Origin: Undaria pinnatifida
Taxonomy: Eukaryota > Sar > Phaeophyceae > Laminariales > Alariaceae
Assembly: GCA_012845835.1 (NCBI GenBank)
Contig: JABAKD010000027.1
Location: 5,821,465-5,885,464, forward strand
DNA length: 64,000 bases
Direction: 5' to 3'
Below, piece after piece: positions 27,201-39,200 of this stretch. Made by a program: the position numbers and the translations under genes. Each line of letters opens with the position of its first letter. Within the stretch, counting starts at the first letter, position 1. The notes beneath the pieces are model-generated. The model searched no databases and had not been told where the DNA came from. It was given only the letters and a program-made list of their open reading frames with translations.

Positions 27201-30200
27201 GGTTGTGCTGGTGGTTGTGCTGGCCGCTGGAAATCTAGGCACTGCCATCTGTCAACGATGGTCCCGGGCGGCCCTCGGCCGGCGCACGCGCTGGCCATCA
27301 CCGCCAGCGACACCCTCGACTGAAGGTGGCGGAGGGCGGCAAGGGCGGGGGAGACGGCAGCTCGGGAGAATCGGTGAGGGTTAGGTTGGTGGGTGTGTTG
27401 AGAGGAAGGGGGGGTAGGGGGAAGGGGGGCGGTGAGGGGGGAAAAGGGGGGCATGGTCCAAATGTCGGGGAACGGTTGTTGTTTTCGGCCTGTCTGTGTG
27501 TGTTACGTCCATCGAAGGTTTGTAGCTCGCGTGGTCTCTCCCCTGTTTTCCGTTTTCTTTGCCTGTCTTGCGTGTCTGCGCATAAATACGTACGCCCCTT
27601 CTTTCCTGATATTTACTCGCGGTTAGTTACTGTTTTTCAATTGCCCACCCTCACCGCTACCAACGCCAACCCCGCCACCACCATCGTATTATACAAACTC
27701 GCAGGACTCCGACAGCGACGAGGGCAAGACCCCAGACGGCGGTGGGGGTGGCGGCAGCGGCGATGGCGGCGGCGACGGCGACACCCCTCGCGATGGAAAT
27801 CCGGGGACAGACCCGGGCTGTCCCCGGTCTCCCGCAGATGACTTCCCCCCCCGGCGGCTGCTTGGGCCTTCCTCTGACAACACGGTGCAGCCAATGTTTG
27901 CGGCGGCGGCGAGAAGCGGTGGAGGCGGGGGGGGTATGGGGGAGGAGTGGCAAGAGATTCACCCCTTAGTGGCGCGGCGAGGTCTTGATTTCCTGCTTTA
28001 CCTCTGCAAGACCAGCTTTAAGGTGACGTATGATATGCTTACCGTGGGGCCGGCCGGAGGAGATGACGACCTGGCGCGGGGAGGCGTTTTGGAGGGGGCT
28101 TGGGGGGCGGGATTAGGGGCTGGGGCGGGGGGGGCGAAAGGGAGTTCTGGAAAGGGGAAAGGAAAGGGCCGTAAAGGAAGCTCTGGGAAAGCCAAGGGCA
28201 AGATGGTGGAAGCTATGGATGTGGCCGGTGGGTGAAAGTGACGAGTGGGGAGGGGGTTTTGGGTGTGGGTAGGGGTAGCATTGGGGAGGGGGGTTGCGGA
28301 GAGGGCGTGGCGGGGGGCGGGATAGGGGCGGGGGGTTCTACGTGTGGTGCGGTCGTTTCGTGGAAAAATTGCGTGATGAATTGTGGTTATGTCTACTGTC
28401 GGACGGATTGGTGACGGATTAGCGCCCTTCCTCTGCTGCATGTTTGCATGTGCTTGCGTACGTGCGTGAGTGCGTGCATGCGCGGCTTCCGTTTTTCATT
28501 GGTACTCGTGGTTTTATTTATCTTTTTTTATTGTCATGGTTCGCTTGGGTTGGGCGTCGCGTAGTGTAGGCAGTTCTGCTGTTTAATTTTTGGTTTAGTT
28601 TTCGACCTGCTCTTTGCGTTTCTGTTTTTTATTGGTTTGACTAACCTGGCTAGCCCACTCGCGTCCGTGTGTTTTATTGCTCGTCCCAGACGACACAGCC
28701 GGAGGGGGACAAAGCAACAGTATGAGCAATGTTAACAGCAGCAGCACCGGTGGGGTCTTGCTGGAGCAGCTGATGGACTTGCTGGCCCGGCCTCTGTACA
28801 CCATGAGCGGTCCCGACCTAGACGAGCTGCTGCAGCTGATCGACGTGCTGGTCGCTCCCCTGGTCAACCTTAAAGATGTCAGTGCACTCCCCATTAGCAC
28901 ACCATGAATATACCTAGCTTAGTTCGCAGGCAGACTTGCCCCTTTTTTTGTCGGTGGGTCTCTACCGCCTCTGGCGACCGTTCTGCGCGGTTTCTTCGCC
29001 GTGGCGTGCCCCCTCCTCGCCTGGAACGCCCGGCATCGGGGGATCCGCCCGCTAGGCGCCGTAGCGCTTGCTTGAAGCCTTTACTAATGCTTGCTTTACC
29101 CCGCTCCCTGCAGCCCCCTGACCCCCACCCCCTCCCCCGTATCCTCCACCCGGCCCTCCTACGAAATTTCTAGGTTTAATCGCATCTGTGCTACGTAGAC
29201 ACCCGATATCAGGTAGCTTGTGTATTTTGTATGTTACATGCCCAACCCAACCCGCTGCACATCCGCGAGTCGCCTTACCCGCGTTGTCGCGACGAAGCAG
29301 AAACCGACGAAGCAGAAACCGGCCGGCGAGAGAACAGACGCCGCTTAAAGCGGAGCTAACGTCTCGTCATCATTATTCGTGCATACACCTAGCATGTGCG
29401 ATTTTTGAAATACGAGTTGTATAATTTGTGTGAACGTGTCAGAATGAATCTCGTTAGCGCATACCTGGTACGTAGCCCTAACCCTACCGCTTAACCGCGT
29501 TGCCGCGACGATTCAGAAACCGGCCGGCAAGGCAAGCGACATCGCCGAAAATGGAGCCACCGCCTCCTCGTCAGCTGTCGCAGGCGGCAGCGGTACCAGT
29601 AGCGCTAATCAGGCAGCGGACGCTGGGGGAAGATCGAACATGGAGGTTGACTCTCCGCAAGGAGCAGCGCCGGCGCAAGCCGGCGCAGCGGCAGCTGGGG
29701 CGCGAGCCGGCGCAGGGGCGGCGGGGGCGGGGGCGAGGGAAGGGGCGGTGTACCGCAGCGCGATGCCGGGAATGCCTCCCACGGTGGGAAAGTTCGAGTG
29801 GGTGAAGGTGCCGGCCCCCGTGGTGCAGCACGAGAGGCTTCGACTGCTGTGCTCGGTGTTAAGGTTGGAGGCATGCAGTGACAGCTCTTTCCAGGTGTGG
29901 GGATGGGGCAGTGGGGGAGGGGGCGCGGGAGGGGGGGGTTAATCATGTCATGCATGGCCGTAATCCGCAGGGCCGTAGACCTTCGCATCCCATCCCGCGA
30001 AACCAGGGCGGACCACGTCTGCTTTCACCCGCCGACCGTTTTGGGGGTGGGCGGGAGGGGTTTGGAGGGGGTGCGGCGGGGTTGTGAGGGGGAGGGGCTT
30101 ATTTTCTTGCCGGAGCTGGCTGCGGTTCGGATCGAGTTGGGATGGGACAGGGGGTGGCGGTGGGTCGTGGGCAGCGGTTGGCCACGACTGTTGCCGTCTA

Positions 30201-33200
30201 CGATACGCGTCGTCGTGAGCAGTAGCCAGCGTTACCTCTTTCGCATCTCACGTCGCCTGTCCCTGTTTGTTTCGCCGCCATCTTGTCATCCCCTTGATAT
30301 TGTGTCAGCGCGTCGGCACGGTCGTGAGCAACCTGTCCAAGGTTCCCGAGAACCGCATGACCCTCTTGAAGGAGCTCGTATCGGTTGCCAAGTCTCTGGG
30401 CTCTGTGAGCACGCACGATTTGCAATCGCTTGGCCAGCAGCTGGGAGTGGCGAAGAGAGATGCGGTTGCAAGGGTGAGACTGGTGGCGTTATATGGCGGA
30501 GGGGAGGGGGGAGGGGGGAGCGCGGACGATTTTTGTAGGTAGGGCTAAACATGGCGATGGGGTTGAGGTGGAGGTTACGATTCTATACTAAAGTGTGTTT
30601 TAACCGTTTGATCGTGTGGTGTCCTGGAACATATGAAATGAGATGTTGCTGCGTGTTGAGGTTGTGTTATGTGATGACATGCTGCCATGTTATATTATAG
30701 CGGAAGCATCGTGCCATTTGTTAGTCTGCCTGCTGTACGACTTGCTGTTGACGCCGTTTTTGCTTTTTCGGCCTTTTTACGTAGTTGTTTAGTTTTGCGA
30801 TGCCAGCCTACGGCACGACTTTCTGTTGACGTCGTTTATTCTTTTGTTCGGTTTGCTGTTTTTTTTTTTCATCTTCCTGCTTTCGATTGTACAGAAGCAG
30901 GCGGCGCAGGCGAAGGAAGAGGGGGCGGTCTTCATGCCCCCGGGCCAGAAGGGCAAGGTAAGGTCAACACGTTATCCCCTTTCCCTCTGCATCGAGTGCC
31001 CCACTGTACAACTGCTAGTTTTTGTAAAAAGTGTTTTATGTCAGCCGCCGACGCCAAGTCAGCTAACTGTGGGTTCATTGCCATGCAGTTTTCATCTCAA
31101 GACGCGTGCTGGATAGAGGTGCATCACTTTTTTTTTTTAGGTTCCTCGCTCTAGGAGGTTAAGACATGTCACTTCTTGACCAAAAACATTATTCGGAGAG
31201 AAGCAAAACTGCTGGCCGGACGAAAAATCCCATGGCCTAGGTACACAACGAGAATCACGCAAAAATGAAGGGGGCGTATTTTGCGACGATTCTGGGATAA
31301 GGAGCCCCGTCATTCAGGAACCATTTCAGACGAAAACTGCTACCTCTACCGCAGCACGCGCCCCAACCAGACCTGCAGATCCAAAGGCATTACCGTTCAC
31401 ACGATATTGTTGGGGCCTTTATTTGTTGTTCTCATCAGGGCAAGGTTTCGGCGGTGACAGGGGCGGCCGCGTCGGGAGGAGCCAGCGGCGGCAGTGGTGG
31501 TGGCCGAGCTGGTGGCCGCGCGGGGCTGCCGCCGATCGTGGTGAACCTGAACTCGTCGTCGAGCGAGCTCAAGCTCCTCCGAGTGCTTCAGACCCTGGTC
31601 AACCTCTCCGGGAAAGACGCCGGTGGGATGCGGCGTGAAAATGGAGGGGGACGTGAAGCATTTTGTCTTGATTGCTTGTTGATTAGACTATCGCTTTGCG
31701 TGATCGTTCACCGGTTTTCATTCATGTACTCTCAGGTATCTACTTATTTCCCGATTTTGTTTATCTGTTGGTTCCCTGATGACCACTTTTCTAATTGTGT
31801 CCTCTGAGTTGCTACTTACTCGTCTGGTTATATACTTGTGTTTCCTTCCTCAATATTCTAAAACCTGACGTTTGTCGCAAAATGTTTTTCCATGCTCTGG
31901 TGCTTTGTCGCAGACATGCTGCAGAACCTGCTGCGCGCGTTGGAGCTGGACGGCCTTTGGGACGCTCTGTCCTCGTGCCTCACGGTCGTTTCTGTTTTGG
32001 AGGTAACCGGGTCGTTTCTTAAACCTACTTTTTTCGTATGTCTTTTTTTTTCGTGTTTTTCTTCTTTGCCTGTTTTCGTTCTTCCTGACGCTTGTTATTT
32101 TTGTGTATCTTCTGTTTTTTCGTTTTCTTGATTTTCCGCATATCGCTGTTTTTGTTCGTGCCGTGGTTTTGCCTGCTACAGCCGTAAGTGCATTCTTGTC
32201 GCAGGCGTGAGAAATAAAACGCCCCAACAATTTTCTTCAACAGTATTGTATTTGGTGTACATGTTCTTATATTTTCTGCCCTGAGAGGGCGTGTTCTTAA
32301 CACGATACGTTTTTTTTTGTCCATTTCCGTGATTTTTTGCATTGGATATAGGGCGTCGCTGACGAGGATGACTTCCTTGACGAAAACGCTCTCAACGGCG
32401 ACGGCGGCTCCACCACAGCGCCCTCGGCTGGACGCGCTGCGGGCGGTGGGGGTGGCAGCGGCGGCAGCGGCGGCGGCGGTGGTGACGGAGGTGCACCAGG
32501 TGAGACGCTGGAGCACTATTCGAGCAATTATACCGGTCGGCACAAAATGTTCAAACCGACTCTGTTTCAATCTCCAATCTCGCACTTGTCTCCACTTGGG
32601 TTACGTTTTTGCTGTTGTGTTTTCTACCTCGCCTCACCACGTCCGTCCCCCCCCGTCTCTCCCTCCCGGTTATGTTTCGCTATGACACGCTTTGTTTTTT
32701 GCTATGCTATTGTCTGCTGCACTGCTAATATCCGACGCCCGCAGCCGAAGGAAGAGCGCAGACGGCGAAGCGAACAAGTGCCATGGCGGGCCTGGTGGCA
32801 AGGTTTTTACCGGTGGTGGAGGCGTTTTTCGTCGCTAACGCCAGGGATCCGAAGGGCGCCGAAGTACCCCGCGACGAAGAGGTGCGGGTAGGGTTGCCGA
32901 GATACTTCATCTAGTGAAAGGCCGCGTTGTGACTGCGCTCACGGTTTTCGGGACAAGTGGCTTGATTTTTTTTTGTGGGATAGATTTTGCAGTCCAACAG
33001 AGTTAAGAGGTACTGAGCCGTCTCCGGTTAGTTCTCCATTTTATCGAGTTTGGGCCTGCCTAGAATACGAAGTTTGCTGCAGTATTTAGTTTACGACACT
33101 GCCTGGTCAAGAAAATGGTTTATGCTCCTCACTATTGTTAATGTTAACGTCCACAGTGTGTGTATACATATACACCATCGGTGGGTGTGATGTTTTTTCC

Positions 33201-36200
33201 GACTTGGCTTAACGTTAATCCTACTTTGTCTCCCTCCTTTACTCGCTCAAGATATAATCATGACACTGATAAGTTTGGTAGATACATGTTTCTCCCACCT
33301 GTATACAACAATCCCGCCGCTCGTCGATCGTCCATCCTTCCGTTCTTCTGTCCACCCGTATGCTCCCCCCCCTACCTTTTACCGCCTTCGCCATGCCGCA
33401 TGTACAACGTACACGCCATGCACAACGTATGGTATTGACAATTATATTATGATCTGCTGTAGTTCGACATCCCCCCGATATGTGAAAAACCTAGTTGCTC
33501 GCACGTATTACATATTCAGCCCCCCCCCCCCGCCCCCCTGCCATGTCCACTCGCACCCCGCCCCCCTTCCTTTCACCACCTCCGCCACGCGTGAAAAAAA
33601 ACGCCAGCAGGAATCCACCGCGGACGATTGGATAGCCGTCGAGGACGAAGGAAGCGGAAACGGAGGAGGCGGGGGCGAAGGGGGGGACGGGGATGGCGAT
33701 GGAATGGAAGTAGTCGCCGCTTCCTCCCCACCTCCGGCAGCGGTCACGGCGGCAGCAGCCGCAGCGACAGCAGCAGAAGTGGCGCCAGGGGTAGCAGTCG
33801 TGGCAGGCTCTCCCCTTACTCTAACCGAAGACGCGACCGCTGCTCCATCGGCGGCAGCAGCGGGGGCGAGGGCAGGGGCCCCGGGAAGCCTCGAGGCAGC
33901 CGCAAGCACCCCGCGTGCTGCTGCTGCCGCGGGGGGGGCGGGCAGTACGCCTCCCACAGCAGATGCTTCTCCTGCCGGCGTGGGGGCGGCAGCAGCAAGA
34001 GAGACGCGGGGTGAGGCTTCGGCTGCCCCTTCGGCGGCCGCGCCTGCTGGGGCTGGTGGGGGTGGGGAAGGTGGGGTATCGGATGGAGCGCCGCGCGACA
34101 GAAGGATTTTGCGTGGGGAGAGCTTGCAGCGGATTACGTCAATGCCTGGCGCGGTAAGTGCCGATTGAGTAGGTGGGCTGAGAGTTGGGGTTCGGGGTAG
34201 GATTGGGGTACACATTATTCTAGGTAGTTAGTAACTAACTAGCGTTGGTGTTGGGGGGGGAGGGGGGGGGGGGTCGGATGGAGCGCCGCAGGACAAAAGG
34301 TTTTCGCGTGAGGAGAGCCTGCAGCGGATCACGCCCATGCTTGGGGGGGGTGGTGAATGCCTGATGAGTTGGTGGACAGAGGATTGGAGTTGGAAATAGG
34401 ACTACGGTGAATAGCCCTTATCCCTTTTGTGACTTGATTACTTGCGTTTGAGTTCGACTGTAAACTTTTTTCGGCTAACTTAGCAGCCCGGGTTGCTCCT
34501 TGTGAACGATGGTGAAATCGTCAGTTTTATTCGTCAATGTTTCCCTCTGAAGCCCCAAAGGGTTTGTAACCCATTTACAGCCCAATAAAACCCTGACACT
34601 AGTTCCAAGCAATTTGTTCGCAAAAACGAGTTGCTAGTTGTAAACACGTTAACATGCTTGTAACAGTTAACGCGCTGAGGGAACGTCAAATAGCTGCGCG
34701 TTCGAAACCGGCGATTTTTTAGGGATTTGACGTTTCCGAGTAGCGGTTATGTCGCCTGATCTACTGTGGTGGGGGAATACAGTAGTGTGTGCACGTCTGG
34801 TAAGAAAACATGTAAGATAATGTTTTTTGTTTCTGTTTTTAAAGCACCTGGTGTATGTGCATTGTAAAGCTCTCCCGCGTTGGCGCGATTGATCTTGCCT
34901 GATACCTGGTGTGTTTGTCCTGTTTTTTTTTTCATATGTTATTCTTGCAGCGCTTCCGGAAGAACGTTCCTCGTAATATGCGACCACTGGTGGAGGAGGA
35001 GGACGAGAAAGGGAGCACGCCAGAGAGCCGGAGGTGGGTGGAGGGGAGAGGGAGTAGAGGGGTGGTAGGAGTGACGGGGGGGGGTGGATGGGTCAGTGGG
35101 GGGGGGGGGGAGGAGACGTACTCATGTTGCTTGCCTTAGTCGTTTGACCACGGACCAAACATTCCTTTTGAGACGAACCACCGTTTTTACTCTTCACAGA
35201 CGTCTGGAACGTGCTGGCGCTAATAACGTGTTTCCATATGTTGCACAAACATTATTGCTTATATTATACGTCCTGTTTCGCCGTCTGTGGACACCATCTA
35301 TCTCCTAGGATAGCGATCGTTGCTGGAGGGGTGGGGGGGGGGGGGTCACGCTGAGACCGCGGAAGGGTTTTAGTCTACTTTCAAGCCTTGTACCAGAGAG
35401 TCAGTACCTATGACCATCCCGCCGAAGAACGAATCTGCAACGTTAGGAAATATATATATTTTGTATGGTACCTATTTTGTTTCCTGTTTATGCAGACCTG
35501 CACTTTTGGGCGGGCGAGTCCTACGTGCTTACTCTCGGGCGTTAGACTTGAATGTAGGCTTCAATTGTAGACGCGTTTGTTTCCCATCACTAGGTCGTGT
35601 CCTGGTCTCTTTGGCAGGCTACTGCTTGTATTGTATCTCTATGAGGAGCATTTTGTAAAGTAGGCGCGAGTAGGCATTCCGCCCAAGAGTACAAACGACT
35701 TGGAAATAGAGTTAGGAGCTTTACAAGCAATATACACTATTTCCCTTTTTATACAAACTGGTGCAAATATACGAAATACGGAGAGTTTTTGCCCTTTGTG
35801 CCCGTGTAAGCCCAATAATCGACCACCCCAAACGGGAACGTAACCTGCCTGTTCGCACTTTTTCGGGCATTAGTTATTGGTGTATCTAACAAAACGTCCG
35901 CGAAAACCCCCTGCTAACTTTTGGTGAAAGCTGTTTGTCCATACGTGCTGTAACCGTGATAGTACGCGCTAACTCGCAAACCAATCAACTCGTGGGTGTT
36001 GTAGCATGTTCTCCTTTGTTTGGTGGTGCTAGCTGGCAACTTTTTGACTCCACGAAATATCACCTCGTGAGCGAAAACTAAGTGATTTAAAATTGAAAAA
36101 TTAAAAAGAAAACTTTTCTTCTTCTAAATCGTCCTGCAATCACAGTGCTCCGGTTTGTTTTCCATTCTGATCGTTTTTGGTTTGAGGTGTCGAAAAAAAG

Positions 36201-39200
36201 ACTGTCTGGGCGCCCTTGTCGTGAGTTTGTGGCTTCCTACGGCTGCTGCCCCTGCACTCTACGCCCTCACGCACCTCATGGCGAGCGTGGCTCGATTTCG
36301 CGGGTTGTGGTTGCTTGTGAGGAGTGATGGAGTGACGAGATGTCGCTGTCCTCAAGTAAAGTGCAAATGTTCAGTTGGGAGTGGTTGCTTTTTAGGTCTT
36401 ATTTTTTTTTTTGTCTTCTGAATTCCGACAGTTTTTTCTACCACTGCAGAACCCCACAGTCGAGGTGTACGAAACCTCCGTTGAATTAGTGCGGACGGCC
36501 AATTTGTATGGAATCACGAGCAGCCGTGGATGCGACACTAAAAAGTTACCCCCGCTCTCTGTTGAGGCATCCACTAGTTGAAGGTCGTTCAGCGTGTTTA
36601 AAAACGCGGCGGTACTGACTGCACCAGAAAATATCTGGATATTAGAGTGAACAGGAAACCTAGGGATGGGTGTGGTTTAATTATGCCCCTCCGCGGCCTT
36701 AAGATAGCGCCAAAAATCAGTAACACGATTCGCATTCCTTTTTGTTTGGACAAAAGTCAGGATCAAAATAATGAAAATATGGTAGTTCAGAAAAACATTT
36801 ATACCCGTATTCGATAATAATCACCCTTAGCGCGGTCCCTTTGCCACTCGCTCGCGCAACTGCTCGCTCGCGTGGACAGGCTCAGCCGCTTCGTGGCAAG
36901 GCACAAGTCTCTGCTTAACGCGCTCCTTCACCAAAACCCAACGCTGTTAGACAAGAGTCTGTCTGCGATGGTGCACAACCCCCGCTGCCGACAGCACCTC
37001 GACTTCGAGAACAAGCGGACCTTCTTCCGGTGAGTCTCGTCTCTAGTTTCTTTGCAGGTTATCTGTTTCAGGTTCCGTTTTAGGTTCCGTTTAAGGTTCA
37101 GTGTCAGGTTCCGTCTCGCTTCGTTTTCGCCTTGGTTTCGTTTTAACCCATGTGGAATTGTACACGCGTTCTTGGGGTAGTAACTCCGATGAAGAGTTAG
37201 AATTACTGTGTTGTATTTTTTTCAGTATTAATAGTCCAACGTTTTGGAATACGTTTCAGGTTTCGTGTTTCGTTCGTTTACTGCCCCGTTCCTTTTTCGT
37301 TCTGTTTTCGGGTGCGTCTGAGGTTGTCGATTCCGTGTAGATATCATATTCGGTTCATATTCGGTTCGGTTTTCAGTTCCATTCATTTGGTTCCGTCTTG
37401 CTATAAGTTTAGTATTAGGTTGCGTTTTAGGTCCCGTTTTCGTTTTCGTTTATTGGTTATACTTTCGGCTCTGTTGGCGGTTTCGTTTTCTGTTCCGGTA
37501 TATGTAAGTTCCATTTTTGGCCGTGTCTTGGTTCCGTTTTCGGTTCAGTTTTCGGTTCTGCTATTGGTTCCCCTTTTTCGGTCCGTTCACGTTTTTGTTC
37601 GGTGTTCGGTTCAATTTTCGGTTCTGCTACAAGCGCAGGTTGTCCGTTTTCGTTTCCGTCTTCAGTTCCGTCTTCGGTTCCGTTTGGCCCCGTTTTTGTC
37701 GTCTTTCGGTTCAGATATCGGTTCCACTGTCGGTACCATTGTCGACTCCATTTTTGGTCCCGTCTTCTGTTTCGTTGTCGGTTCCGTATTCGGTTCCGCT
37801 TTAGGTGCAGTTTTCCTTTCTGTTTTCGGTTCCTTTTTTTGTCCCGTTATCGTTTCCGTTTTCCGTTGCTTTTTCCGTTCCGTGTTGGACTCCGTATATG
37901 CCCCCTGTATTCCTATCGTCTACGAGTTTTCCTTACGATCCCTCCTCCTGTTACCCCCCGCCCGGCTTTATCTCTTTATCTCAGGTCCCAGCTTCGACGG
38001 CTTCGGCAGCACTCCACCCGACGATACGGTTCCTTGCGCCTCACGGTGCCTCGCAGCCAGGTGAGACTCACGCGAGAGGCCTTTTTCTCGTGTGGTGTTG
38101 CCGTAGCCCGAAATGTGGGCTGGAGTGTGAGCCTTAGGTGTAAAATCGTTCGCGTGGTGAGCGCTGACGTTGAGGTTGGGGTTAGGATTAGGGTTGGCGT
38201 TGGCGTCAGCGTTAGCGTTAGCGTTAGAAATGGCGTTAGCGTTAGCATTGACGTCGGCGCTGGCGTTGGCGTTTTGGAAACATATGAGTACGGCGGCGAA
38301 CGATGGCGACAGATATATCCTCCCCCCTCCTTCCCGAAAGCCAACGATTGATTTATGGTTTTATAAGATTAACTCAAGCCCCCGCCCCCCTCCCCCCACC
38401 CGCCCGCCCCTCCTTGTTCGTTTCGCGTGCCTTCGATATCGCTTGATGTGGTGATATAGGTGTTTGAGTTCTCGTTCCATCAGCTAAGGATCAGAAATGC
38501 GGAGGAAATGCGAGGGCGGCTGCACATCACCTTCCAGAATGAGGATGGTATCGATGCTGGAGGCCTCACTAGGGAGTGGTGAGTGGGAATGGTATAGGAT
38601 GTTGTTGATGCTGGTGGTTTTAGTACGAGTAGGTAAAGGCGAATGCTTCGATCCGACCTTTTTGTACTCATGTCAAGTACTGTATCGCTTTCTCTTTGGT
38701 TCAGGCTGTGTCTACTTACCCCCCCCCCCCCCCCCCCCCCCCCCGCTGCGTTCCGCAGAGCATTCGGTAGATTTTTTGGAAATGCATAACGTAGATCGTT
38801 TGTAACGCCGTTCAGAAGATCGTTCGGTAGATCGTTCGGTAAACCGTTTGATAGAGCGTGCCGTAGAGTAGTCGGTAGAGCGTTTGGTAAATTTTGGCAG
38901 GGCGTTCGGTTGACCCCCCCCCCCCCCCCGCCACCCCCCGCCCGCGGTTCTCATTTAACGAATAACAACGAAACACAATCGGTCTCTGGAAACCCAGGTA
39001 CTCCATCCTAGCTAGGGATATATTCAACCAGAACTACGCTCTCTTCATCGCAGCGGCGGACGGAGCCACGTTCCAGCCCAACCCGGTGTCTCACGTCAAC
39101 TCTGAGCACCTTGCGTACTTCAAGTTCGTCGGTCGGATCGTGGGGAAGGCCATTGCCGACGGCCAGGCGCTTGACGCCCACTTCACGCAGTCGTTCTACA

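Noticed and set aside
27163-27238. ATG with a hydrophobic stretch ([19 protein letters not shown]) as a signal-anchor start
   Set aside because: It lies in an intron of the ligase, in a frame that does not match exon 30; a GTG/GCG-rich repeat explains the hydrophobicity.
36145-36360. Possible extra exon between exons 41 and 42
   Set aside because: An open GC-richer patch without good acceptor and donor in phase; homologues have nothing needed here.
37312-38351. Long Phe/Arg- and Val/Ser-rich ORFs in intron 42
   Set aside because: Generated by the GGTTCCGTTTTC repeat; they overlap exon 43 only by chance.
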